A DNA stretch of 8,963 bases from Bacteroidia bacterium (GCA_030431085.1 JAUIJW010000086.1:1-8963), one strand, 5' to 3'. Shown: positions 1 through 6,860, counted from the first letter of the stretch. Notes: a model not told the origin generated them from the sequence alone. Numbers and translations: made by a program.

Positions 1-659
1 AGTAATGCCCCCCCGTTACCATAAATTCTAATGTCTCTTGGGTTGATATCTTTCGTATTAATTCCCATGTTTTCTAACAGGGCTTTATCTAACTTAAATA
101 CACCACTGGTATCTATTGCGAATTTATACCATTGCCCTTGGTTTAGAACAGATTCTTGTTTGTAAACAGGTGTAGGAATATATTTTCGGGCGTTGTTTTC
201 AATTGTATATTCAAAATCAAATGCAGTAATTTTTAATACTTGACCATTTTGTTTCACTAAACCTTCTAGAGCTAAAACTCCATAAGCTTTGTTTTTTGCT
301 AGACCTAGATTAAAATGAACTATGAGACTATCAGAAATTTTATCAAGATTAATCGCTTTTAAAAGATTTTGCTCTATCTTCTCAAATTTAACATTTTTAA
401 CATGATACTTGGGTACTATACCGTAACTTTGTACGTTAAATGTAGTAGTGTAATGAGGAATGTTATTTGAATTGATACCATGATTTACAATAGTTGGTAT
501 CGTAATGGTTGTCATTTTGTCTATAGTTATGGGAGTAGTGTTATCCCAGTCGAGGGTAAAACTTTTAGTAAAAGTGGATTGAGAAAATGCACAAATACTA
601 ACAACAAGCATGAAGAAGCATGATAAATGGAATTTATTTGAAACCCTTTTACAATTCAA
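1..659 (-). CDS. porU: PorU, type IX secretion C-terminal signal peptidase/sortase (N-terminal part, runs off the window)
   Basis: About 219 N-terminal codons are present; the C25 gingipain-like protease domain would lie beyond the left edge. PorU is a surface protein of the type IX secretion system that removes C-terminal sorting signals from cargo and attaches cargo to the cell surface. Recognition rests on the N-terminal PorU layout: a signal peptide, a beta-rich region with WYKFAIDTSGVFKLD at about residues 181-195, and the family motif IYGNGGAL at the edge. It also rests on divergence from gldJ, the neighbourhood I recall for Flavobacterium johnsoniae (porV-porU-gldJ). No suitable ATG exists: the only in-frame ATG (611-609) would give a signal peptide with no basic residues. 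I chose TTG at 659-657, giving a basic N-region (residues 4-9, KRVSNK), a hydrophobic core (12-25) and cleavage near residue 26. An in-frame ATT (671-669) is a less likely alternative. No clear -7 box was found upstream. Confidence 0.83.
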   Translation of the reverse strand, partial: MNCKRVSNKFHLSCFFMLVVSICAFSQSTFTKSFTLDWDNTTPITIDKMTTITIPTIVNHGINSNNIPHYTTTFNVQSYGIVPKYHVKNVKFEKIEQNLLKAINLDKISDSLIVHFNLGLAKNKAYGVLALEGLVKQNGQVLKITAFDFEYTIENNARKYIPTPVYKQESVLNQGQWYKFAIDTSGVFKLDKALLENMGINTKDINPRDIRIYGNGGAL

Positions 660-730
660 ATTGATGAAATTAATTTTTTACAACGTTACATATAATAAAG
701 AAAAAAAACAATCGTTATACAAGAATTAAA

Positions 731-747
731 GCCAATTGTGTATTGGC
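731..747. repeat. Short inverted repeat in the porU-gldJ divergent spacer
   Basis: GCCAAT (731-736) and ATTGGC (742-747) form a perfect 6-bp inverted repeat around a 5-bp centre (TGTGT). It lies about 25 bp upstream of the candidate gldJ -7 box and about 70 bp upstream of the porU start, where an operator for either divergent gene could sit. Six-bp arms can arise by chance, so the regulatory role is inference only. Confidence 0.3.
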
Positions 748-771
748 CATAAAGATGAATTTAAACAATAA

Positions 772-779
772 TAAATTTG
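772..779 (+). promoter_or_regulatory. Candidate gldJ -7 promoter box
   Basis: TAAATTTG matches the Bacteroidota primary sigma -7 consensus TAnnTTTG exactly. It lies 35 bp before the chosen gldJ ATG, which predicts a leader of roughly 25-30 nt. The upstream TTG (743-745) is 26 bp away, longer than the usual spacing of about 17-23 bp, so the -33 element is weak or absent. The box lies downstream of the more 5' in-frame ATG at 743, which supports starting gldJ at 815. Confidence 0.5.
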
Positions 780-814
780 TGTTTTTATTTAAAAAAATAA
801 ACCAACTTAAAATC

Positions 815-2497
815 ATGAAAAAGTTTAGCAATAGCAAAGTTGTACTACTAATTCTATCGGCAATTACCTTAGCGAGCTGTACAGGAGGTGGTAAAAATGT
901 ATCTACCCTTACTGGGTGGGAATACAACGACCCCAAATATGGTGGTTTTCAAGCTAATACCAATTACAAAGAAATGCCCAATCCTCCAGGAATGGTATTA
1001 ATAGAAGGAGGTACGTTTACCATGGGTAGTGTACAAGATGATGTAATGTTTGATTGGAATACTACACCAGTAAAACAACAAGTGAGATCATTCTACATGG
1101 ATGAAGCAGAGGTAACCAATATAGAGTATTTGCTATATTTACAATATTTAGAAAAAGTATTTCCACCATCAGACGATACCTATCGTAAAATTTATCAAGC
1201 AGCATTGCCAGATACTTTAGTGTGGAGAAATACTTTAGGGTTTAATGAACTACTTACAGAAAACTATTTACGTCACCCAGCGTATGCAGAGTATCCAGTT
1301 GTTGGTGTTTCGTGGAAACAGGCAACAGAATATTGTAAATGGAGGACTGATCGTGTTAATGAGAAAATTTTAATAGAAAAAGGTGTTTTACATACATTGT
1401 TTGATCATGATTCATTACAAGTAGAAGGCGCTAATAGATTTGACACAGAAACTTATTTAACGAACCCTAATTTATTGTTCGAAGGAGATTCTTCAATTTA
1501 TTATAAAGGGATTAAGGATTATTCTCAAAAATCTAAAGGTGATAAGAAGTCTAAAGGTAGTTTTCAAGGTCGCCATGTAAAAATATCTGATGGTATACTA
1601 GCTCAAAGATTTAGATTACCTACAGAAGCAGAATGGGAATATGCTGCTCAAGCTTTAGTAGAAAATAGAGAATATAACAGTATTAGAGGACGAAAAAAAT
1701 ATTCTTGGAATGGAGAATCTACTAGAGAATCTTCGAGAAGGTATAAAGGCGATCAAATGGCCAACTTTAAGCAAGGTAAAGGAGATTATAGTGGTCTAGC
1801 TGGATGGAGTAATGATGGTGCAGATATTACAATGAGAATTAAATCATACAAGCCTAATGCTTTCGGTTTATATGATATGTCTGGTAACGTAGCCGAATGG
1901 GTTGCAGATGTTTATCGTCCGATTATTGATAATGATGCCAATGATTTTAGTTATTTCCGCGGTAATGTTTTCCAAAAGAAAATGATTGACAAAGAAGGTA
2001 AAGTAGTTGTTGTAGATTATAATAATATAGTATTTGACACTTTAGATAACGGAAAAATCGTACCAAGAGACTTACCTGGTAGTGTAAAGTATGAGCCTAT
2101 CACTAAAAGAGATGCATTCATGCGTAGAAACTACGAAAAGGCTTATAACATTGATAGTAGAGATGGTGATTTGGCTTCAACAAAAAATTATTTTAGAGAT
2201 GATGAAGAAATAGAAACTAAACCTAGAATGTATAATTCGCCGCAAATACCTAGACAAATTGGTGAAAGTGGTTTAATTATTCAACAGTATGATACTAAAA
2301 CTAGAAATACTTTAATTAGTGATCAAACAAGAGTGTACAAAGGAGGATCTTGGAGAGATAGAGCTTTTTGGCTAGACCCAGCTCAAAGAAGATATTTACC
2401 TGAGTATATGGCTACTAATTACATTGGGTTTAGATGCGCCACAGATAGATTAGGGCACATGTCTAACTCTAGAAGACGGAAAGAAGCAAGAAAATAA
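815..2497 (+). CDS. gldJ: GldJ, gliding motility / type IX secretion lipoprotein with an FGE-sulfatase-like fold
   Basis: A 560-residue protein, close to the roughly 561 residues I recall for F. johnsoniae GldJ. Residues 1-22 are a lipoprotein signal: basic N-end, hydrophobic core, lipobox LASC with acylated Cys22. From about residue 59 to 545 it has the formylglycine-generating-enzyme (SUMF1-like) fold: GGTFTMGS near 65-72, RLPTEAEWEYAA and GLYDMSGNVAEWV in the middle, GGSW at 510-513 and GFRCA at 538-542. The two active-site cysteines of true formylglycine-generating enzymes, which precede GFRCA, are missing (the stretch reads RAFWLDPAQRR), so this is a structural protein. GldJ works with GldK at the outer membrane in secretion and gliding. 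The basic C-terminal tail (RRRKEARK) is intact; in F. johnsoniae loss of the last few residues is reported to block gliding but not secretion. An in-frame ATG at 743 would add 24 residues ahead of the signal peptide and was rejected. Confidence 0.95.
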   Translation: MKKFSNSKVVLLILSAITLASCTGGGKNVSTLTGWEYNDPKYGGFQANTNYKEMPNPPGMVLIEGGTFTMGSVQDDVMFDWNTTPVKQQVRSFYMDEAEVTNIEYLLYLQYLEKVFPPSDDTYRKIYQAALPDTLVWRNTLGFNELLTENYLRHPAYAEYPVVGVSWKQATEYCKWRTDRVNEKILIEKGVLHTLFDHDSLQVEGANRFDTETYLTNPNLLFEGDSSIYYKGIKDYSQKSKGDKKSKGSFQGRHVKISDGILAQRFRLPTEAEWEYAAQALVENREYNSIRGRKKYSWNGESTRESSRRYKGDQMANFKQGKGDYSGLAGWSNDGADITMRIKSYKPNAFGLYDMSGNVAEWVADVYRPIIDNDANDFSYFRGNVFQKKMIDKEGKVVVVDYNNIVFDTLDNGKIVPRDLPGSVKYEPITKRDAFMRRNYEKAYNIDSRDGDLASTKNYFRDDEEIETKPRMYNSPQIPRQIGESGLIIQQYDTKTRNTLISDQTRVYKGGSWRDRAFWLDPAQRRYLPEYMATNYIGFRCATDRLGHMSNSRRRKEARK

Positions 2498-2519
2498 TAT
2501 ATAGATTTTAAAAGGTTTT

Positions 2520-2556
2520 AAAAACTCAATATCAAGTAACGATATTGAGTTTTTTT
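2520..2556 (+). terminator. Rho-independent terminator after gldJ
   Basis: Arms 2520-2533 and 2541-2554 pair perfectly over 14 bp (core ACTCAATATC / GATATTGAGT) around a 7-nt loop, AAGTAAC. The distal arm runs into T-rich sequence (TTTTTTT at 2550-2556). The structure starts 23 bp after the gldJ stop. Its stem ends only 15 bp before the murF ATG, which leaves no room for a murF promoter after it. It may therefore terminate only partly or act as a leader hairpin for murF. Confidence 0.85.
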
Positions 2557-2569
2557 ATACATTTACTTT

Positions 2570-3847
2570 ATGAAAATTGAAGAAATTTATAAGTTGTATC
2601 AACAAACCTACAAGGTAGCTACAGATACAAGAAAAGATTTAAACGGTGCTATTTTTTTTGCCTTAAAGGGAGATAATTTTAACGGTAATCGATATGCCGA
2701 AAAGGCATTAACCTTAGGAGCAAATTATGCCATAGTTGATGAAGAAGAATATCAAACAGATGACCGCATGATATTGGTGGAGAATGTTCTTATTTGCTTA
2801 CAAGATTTGGCGAGGTTTCATAGATTTCAATTAGGTACAAACATTATAGCCTTAACAGGAAGTAATGGCAAAACCACAACCAAAGAGCTTATTTCTGCTG
2901 TATTATCGCAAAAGTTTAAAACTAAAGCTACATTAGGTAATCTTAACAATCATATCGGAGTACCTTTAACATTGTTGTCGATCACCCCAGAGGTTGAAAT
3001 GGCAGTAGTAGAGATGGGAGCTAACCATCCATTAGAAATAGAAACTTTATGTAATATAGCCTACCCAGATGTAGGGTATATTACTAACTTTGGTAAAGTT
3101 CATTTGGAAGGATTTGGCAGTTTGGATGGAGTGATAGAAAGTAAAACCGAAATGTACAGACATTTACAAAAACATGAAAAAATGGTTTTCGTGAATGCTG
3201 ATGACCCAGTACAAATGAAAAGGTCTAATACTATAAAAAGAATAGTTTTTGGTAGTTCTAATAGCGACTTTAATATAGAATTTCTTGGCGTAAATCCGTT
3301 TGTTAAAGTAAGCTGTCAAGATATACAAATACAAAGCCAATTAATCGGACAGTATAATTTCACTAACATCGCCGTAGCTATTGCTTTCGGACTCTTCTTT
3401 AAAATAGATATATCCGATATTAAAAAAGGAATTGAGACGTATGTGCCCACTAACAATAGATCTCAAATTATTGAAAAAGGAAATATTAAAATTATTTTAG
3501 ATGCCTATAATGCCAACCCCAATAGTATGGAGGCCGCTCTCGAAAATTTAGCACAACTCTCTGGTGAAAAAAAGATCGCTATACTAGGGGATATGTTTGA
3601 AATTGGTGATACTGCTATTGATGAACATAATAAAATTGTTCAACTTGTAGAAAAGTTAGATATAGATATGGCTATATTGATAGGTCAACTGTTTGAAAGC
3701 ACTAAAGTTACGAGTCCAAAAATTAAAAAGTTTAAAGACTTAAAAGAATTTGAATTGAATTATAATTTAGAACATTTAAAACACTCCACCCTTTTAATTA
3801 AGGCATCGAGAGGTATGGCACTTGAAAGAATTGTTGAGATGGTTTAA
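2570..3847 (+). CDS. murF: UDP-N-acetylmuramoyl-tripeptide--D-alanyl-D-alanine ligase (MurF)
   Basis: A 425-residue cytoplasmic Mur ligase that joins D-Ala-D-Ala to UDP-MurNAc-tripeptide using ATP, giving the pentapeptide precursor of peptidoglycan. The N-terminal substrate-binding domain spans about 1-85. The ATP-binding central domain holds the P-loop TGSNGKTT (96-103, Lys101), GNLNNHIGVPLTLL (123-136), the metal-site region VVEMGANHP (146-154), ITNFGKVHLEGFGS (171-184) and ESK with the probable carbamylated Lys192. The C-terminal domain has NNRSQ (295-299), DAYNANPNSM (311-320) and LGDMFEIG. Length is normal for the family and nothing is missing. The ATG at 2570 is the only sensible start and has no Shine-Dalgarno sequence, as usual in this phylum. 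It follows gldJ on the same strand, separated by a terminator-like hairpin, so how it is transcribed is not obvious. It ends 5 bp from the stop of the convergent DUF4468 gene. Confidence 0.95.
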   Translation: MKIEEIYKLYQQTYKVATDTRKDLNGAIFFALKGDNFNGNRYAEKALTLGANYAIVDEEEYQTDDRMILVENVLICLQDLARFHRFQLGTNIIALTGSNGKTTTKELISAVLSQKFKTKATLGNLNNHIGVPLTLLSITPEVEMAVVEMGANHPLEIETLCNIAYPDVGYITNFGKVHLEGFGSLDGVIESKTEMYRHLQKHEKMVFVNADDPVQMKRSNTIKRIVFGSSNSDFNIEFLGVNPFVKVSCQDIQIQSQLIGQYNFTNIAVAIAFGLFFKIDISDIKKGIETYVPTNNRSQIIEKGNIKIILDAYNANPNSMEAALENLAQLSGEKKIAILGDMFEIGDTAIDEHNKIVQLVEKLDIDMAILIGQLFESTKVTSPKIKKFKDLKEFELNYNLEHLKHSTLLIKASRGMALERIVEMV

Positions 3848-3852
3848 CGACC

Positions 3853-4386
3853 TTACCAATCATCATCTTCTTTTTGCATGGAGCCATGTTCTACATAATA
3901 CTTTAGGCTTTCAATAGCCCAAGTGATTTCATTGTCTATAGGCTCCTCAACTAAAATTTGATAACGTTGAGGAAATCTTTCAATGTATGTTTTTAAATCG
4001 TGAGCATCAATTTCACCTCGAATGGTTTTGCCTTCTCTAAAGCTATCAAACTTATACTTGTATTTGCCATTTTTGGTTTTGATTTCAATATTGTAGAATA
4101 CTGTAATATCAATATTTTTATTAATCAAATTCCATGAAATTGGTGTATTACCAACCAAACTCACACTGGTGGAGTCTAATTTTAATTTGAGCTGATCTGG
4201 GTAATATTTTTGAACCCAATCGTTAGCTCTATTTAAAATGTCATTCTGTGATTTCCCGTTTGCGGTAACTACTTCTTCATAGCTGTATTCTCCAGTTTCG
4301 CCATCAATCATGATAAGCTGCGCTTGAGAAATTTGAAAAAATAAGATTAAAGCGAGGGAATAAATAAATCTCGTTTTTTTCATCAT
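3853..4386 (-). CDS. Secreted DUF4468-type protein of unknown function
   Basis: A 177-residue protein with a signal peptide: basic start (KKTR), hydrophobic residues 8-19 and likely cleavage after SQA at residue 22, with Gln23 as the mature N-terminus. There is no lipobox cysteine, so it is probably periplasmic. Residues about 35-125 look like the DUF4468 (TBP-like fold) domain of Bacteroidota: a YEEVV strand, then KSQNDILNRANDWVQKYY as a helix with the typical RA-W pattern, then strands around WNLINKNIDITVFYNIEIK and YKYKFDSF. The C-terminus is acidic (EDDDW). The family has no established biochemical role. Two adjacent ATG codons (4386 and 4383) are equally possible starts. It lies downstream of argS on the same strand, but a terminator-like hairpin separates them, so it is probably its own unit. 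The family assignment is from memory of its sequence pattern. Confidence 0.72.
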   Translation of the reverse strand: MMKKTRFIYSLALILFFQISQAQLIMIDGETGEYSYEEVVTANGKSQNDILNRANDWVQKYYPDQLKLKLDSTSVSLVGNTPISWNLINKNIDITVFYNIEIKTKNGKYKYKFDSFREGKTIRGEIDAHDLKTYIERFPQRYQILVEEPIDNEITWAIESLKYYVEHGSMQKEDDDW

Positions 4387-4394
4387 ATCAAAAT

Positions 4395-4422
4395 AAAAAA
4401 TACACTTTTAAAAAGTGTACTT
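4395..4422 (-). terminator. Rho-independent terminator-like hairpin between argS and the DUF4468 gene
   Basis: Read on the minus strand, TACACTTTT (4419-4411) pairs with AAAAGTGTA (4409-4401) around one unpaired base, or around a 3-base loop with 8 bp. The stem extends outward in RNA by a G·U and two A-U pairs and runs directly into TTTTTT (4400-4395). It lies 70 bp past the argS stop. It is AT-rich, hence weaker than the one after gldJ. The T-run ends 8 bp before the DUF4468 start, so any promoter for that gene must lie before the hairpin. Confidence 0.65.
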
Positions 4423-4491
4423 GTTATGACGAAGTTAACAATTATTTTTAATAATATCAAAAACTAAAAGTTCAAGTTATTTTAAAATAAT

Positions 4492-6261
4492 CTACATTCT
4501 TTCTGGAACGTTTATTCCTAATAAGGAAAATGCTGTTTTAATAACATGGCCAACCATTTGCGATAATTGCGATCGAAATATTTTTTCTTGATCTTTTGTA
4601 GCACCTAAAATAGAAATAGATTGATAAAATGAATTGTACTCTTTAACAAGATCATAAGTATAATTTGCGATAAGAGCAGGACTTAAATTCTGAGCAGCAT
4701 TTTCAATTACATATGGGAAATTTTGTAATACTTTAATCAATTCCTTTTCTTTTTCATTCAAGCTATATTCATCAATTTGTGTTTTTAAATCAAAATTTGC
4801 TTTTCTAATGATAGATTGAATTCTAGCATAAGTATATTGAATGAATGGTCCGGTATTACCGTTAAAGTCTATAGAATCTTTTGGGTCGAATAGAATTCTT
4901 TTTTTAGGATCAACTTTTAGAATATAATATTTCAGAGCGCCTAAACCAATAACTCTGTACAAATTTTCTTTTTCTTCATTAGAATAACCTTCCAGCTTAC
5001 CCAACTCTTGAGAAATTTCTCTTGCCGTATTGGTCATTTCAATCATTAACTCATCGGCGTCTACTACAGTACCTTCTCTAGACTTCATTTTTCCAGAAGG
5101 TAAATCAACCATCCCGTACGAAAGGTGATGTAAATGGTCTGCCCAGCTAAATCCTAATTTCTTTAAGATTAAAAATAGAACCTTGAAGTGATAATCTTGT
5201 TCATTACCAACGGTATAGACTAAAGTGTTAATGTCTGGATGATCTTTGATTCTTTGAATGGCAGTACCAATGTCCTGAGTCATATAAACGGCAGTGCCGT
5301 CTGCTCTAAGTACTATTTTTTCGTCTAGTCCTTCAGCGGTTAAGTCAATCCAAACAGAACCGTCCTCCTTTTTAAAAAATACGCCTTTTTCCAATCCTTC
5401 AGCGACTACATCTTTACCCAATAAATATGTATTACTTTCGTAGTAGTTGGTGTCAAAATCTACACCTAAATTTTTATACGATATATTAAAACCGTCATAA
5501 ACCCATTGGTTCATGGTTTTCCAAAGCTCTACGGTGGTTGTGTCTCCAGCTTCCCATTGCCTTAACATATCTTGAGCCTCGAGCAAAATGGGTGCGTTTT
5601 TTTTTGCTTCTTCTTCTGTTTGCCCTTGATCTATTAATTGCTCAATTTCTTTTTTATAAACCTGATCGAATTTTACATAGTAATTGCCAACAAGTTTATC
5701 ACCTTTTAATCCGGTACTTTCTGGGGTTTCACCATTACCGAATTTTTGCCACGCCAGCATACTTTTACAAATGTGTATGCCTCTGTCATTGATGATTTGG
5801 GTTTTATAAACTTTTTTGCCCGAGGCACCAATGATTTGCGACACAGCATACCCTAATAAATTATTACGTATATGTCCTAAATGCAATGGTTTATTGGTGT
5901 TAGGCGAAGAATATTCTACCATTACCGCATCTTGATCTTTATTAGCAACAATACCATAGTCTGGTTGCGCAAGTATTTCTTGAAAGGCATTGATAAAATA
6001 GGCATCAGAAATCACCAAGTTTAAAAAACCTTTAACCACATTAAATTTTACGATGTGATCATCGTTGTCTAAAAGATATTCACCAAGTTTAGTCGCAATT
6101 TCGAATGGATTACCCTTAATGTATTTGAGTATAGGAAAGACGACAATGGTTATATCACCTTCAAATTCTTTTCTAGTTTCTTGAAACTCAATTTTTGGTA
6201 TTTCAATATCATACAAAGACTTTAATCCTTCTTTTGCTGTATTTTCTAAAAATTGGTACAT
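4492..6261 (-). CDS. argS: Arginyl-tRNA synthetase
   Basis: A 589-residue class I aminoacyl-tRNA synthetase that charges tRNA-Arg with arginine in the cytoplasm. In order: the ArgRS-specific N-terminal additional domain (about 1-85, recognises the tRNA D-loop/elbow); the Rossmann catalytic core opening with EYSSPNTNKPLHLGH, whose HLGH (127-130) is the HIGH motif; the arginine-site region QIINDRGIHICKSMLAW (155-171); VGNEQDYHF (351-359); and KMKSREGT (391-398), the KMSKS-loop variant. The DALR anticodon-binding helical domain occupies about 465-589, with FIQYTYARIQSI near its start and a LLGINVPERM end typical of bacterial ArgRS. Nothing is missing. ATG at 6261 lies about 15 nt past the predicted transcription start. 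It is transcribed away from the cysteine-cluster gene and followed by a hairpin terminator. One codon stretch (GCA AAA AAA AAC, about 5597-5605) forms an A9 run in the coding strand. Confidence 0.97.
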   Translation of the reverse strand: MYQFLENTAKEGLKSLYDIEIPKIEFQETRKEFEGDITIVVFPILKYIKGNPFEIATKLGEYLLDNDDHIVKFNVVKGFLNLVISDAYFINAFQEILAQPDYGIVANKDQDAVMVEYSSPNTNKPLHLGHIRNNLLGYAVSQIIGASGKKVYKTQIINDRGIHICKSMLAWQKFGNGETPESTGLKGDKLVGNYYVKFDQVYKKEIEQLIDQGQTEEEAKKNAPILLEAQDMLRQWEAGDTTTVELWKTMNQWVYDGFNISYKNLGVDFDTNYYESNTYLLGKDVVAEGLEKGVFFKKEDGSVWIDLTAEGLDEKIVLRADGTAVYMTQDIGTAIQRIKDHPDINTLVYTVGNEQDYHFKVLFLILKKLGFSWADHLHHLSYGMVDLPSGKMKSREGTVVDADELMIEMTNTAREISQELGKLEGYSNEEKENLYRVIGLGALKYYILKVDPKKRILFDPKDSIDFNGNTGPFIQYTYARIQSIIRKANFDLKTQIDEYSLNEKEKELIKVLQNFPYVIENAAQNLSPALIANYTYDLVKEYNSFYQSISILGATKDQEKIFRSQLSQMVGHVIKTAFSLLGINVPERM

Positions 6262-6281
6262 ATAAATCCTAATTTATGGCG

Positions 6282-6289
6282 CAAAAATA
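6282..6289 (-). promoter_or_regulatory. Candidate argS -7 promoter box
   Basis: On the minus strand 6289-6282 reads TATTTTTG, an exact match to TAnnTTTG. It lies 20 bp before the argS ATG, predicting a transcription start near 6276 and a leader of about 15 nt. No good TTG is found at the expected -33 distance. Confidence 0.5.
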
Positions 6290-6321
6290 GCTATTTTCAT
6301 AAGATATTGGCTAACTAATTC

Positions 6322-6329
6322 TAAATTTG
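6322..6329 (+). promoter_or_regulatory. Candidate -7 promoter box of the cysteine-cluster gene
   Basis: TAAATTTG matches TAnnTTTG exactly and lies 19 bp before the ATG at 6349, predicting a leader of about 13-15 nt. A TTG at 6307-6309 is only 12 bp upstream, shorter than the usual 17-23 bp, so the -33 element is uncertain. Confidence 0.5.
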
Positions 6330-6348
6330 CAGCTAAGATGTAAGTATT

Positions 6349-6846
6349 ATGAAAGAGTTCATCAACGATTTACCAAAATTAGCGGAGGAGAAAAAGAAAG
6401 AAACTAAGAAGTATTTTCAAAGATTAAAGAAACGAACGCCAAAAAATCTCGATTTAACAGTTCATCAATTGCATGAAGAGCAGTTCGATAAAACAGATTG
6501 TTTAGCCTGTGCCAATTGCTGTAAAACAACGAGTCCTATTTTTACAGAGAAAGATATTAAGCGAATTTCGAAGTTCTTAAGGATAAAAGAAATTCAATTT
6601 ATTGAAACTTACCTTAGACGAGATGAAGATGACTTTATGGTTTTAAAAGAAGCACCTTGTACCTTTTTAGAACCTGATAATACTTGTTACATTTATGATG
6701 TAAGACCAAAAGCTTGTAGTGAATACCCGCATACCAATCGCAAAAAATTTATTCAGTTAACTAATTTAACATTGAATAATACCGAAATCTGCCCAGCGGT
6801 ATACCACATTGTAGAGAATTTAAAAACTAAATTACCTCTTACTTAA
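6349..6846 (+). CDS. YkgJ-like CxxCxxCC cysteine-cluster protein, putative metal-binding
   Basis: A 165-residue soluble protein with no signal peptide or membrane segment. Eight cysteines lie in the pattern of the CxxCxxCC family (YkgJ/UPF0153, thought to bind zinc or an iron-sulfur cluster): CLACANCC (Cys51, 54, 57, 58), Cys104 in APCTFLE, Cys113 in NTCYIYDVRP, Cys123 in KACSEYP and Cys148 in EICPA. The Y-x-x-RP-x-x-C-x-x-(Y/F)P block is the most conserved part of the family and is intact. Residues 1-40 are a lysine/glutamate-rich, probably helical extension. The biochemical function of the family is not established; in various bacteria it is annotated as a zinc/iron-chelating domain protein. 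It diverges from argS over 87 bp with its own candidate -7 box and ends 14 bp from the stop of the convergent DoxX-like gene. No clear terminator was seen in that gap. Confidence 0.88.
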   Translation: MKEFINDLPKLAEEKKKETKKYFQRLKKRTPKNLDLTVHQLHEEQFDKTDCLACANCCKTTSPIFTEKDIKRISKFLRIKEIQFIETYLRRDEDDFMVLKEAPCTFLEPDNTCYIYDVRPKACSEYPHTNRKKFIQLTNLTLNNTEICPAVYHIVENLKTKLPLT

Positions 6847-6860
6847 AGATAATGAATATA

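Noticed and set aside
743..814. Upstream in-frame ATG adding 24 residues to GldJ
   Set aside because: It would put about 24 residues before a perfect lipoprotein signal peptide, start upstream of the likely -7 box, and make the protein longer than known GldJ. The ATG at 815 fits all three criteria.
715..936. Minus-strand reading frame of 73 codons across the porU-gldJ spacer
   Set aside because: It overlaps the gldJ signal peptide region antisense, resembles no family, and looks like AT-rich noise with hydrophobic codons from the reverse of lysine/asparagine codons.
1501..1565. Lysine/serine-rich repeat-like stretch in GldJ (KSKGDKKSKG)
   Set aside because: It is a short low-complexity loop inserted in the FGE-like fold, not a tandem repeat array or a sign of recombination.
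4478..4492. TTATTTTAAAATAA palindrome just after the argS stop
   Set aside because: It is short, purely A/T and without a loop or GC pairs; the hairpin at 4401-4419 with its T-run is a better terminator.
5538..5792. Plus-strand reading frame of 84 codons inside argS
   Set aside because: It lies wholly antisense to the well-supported argS catalytic core, with no start context or family resemblance.
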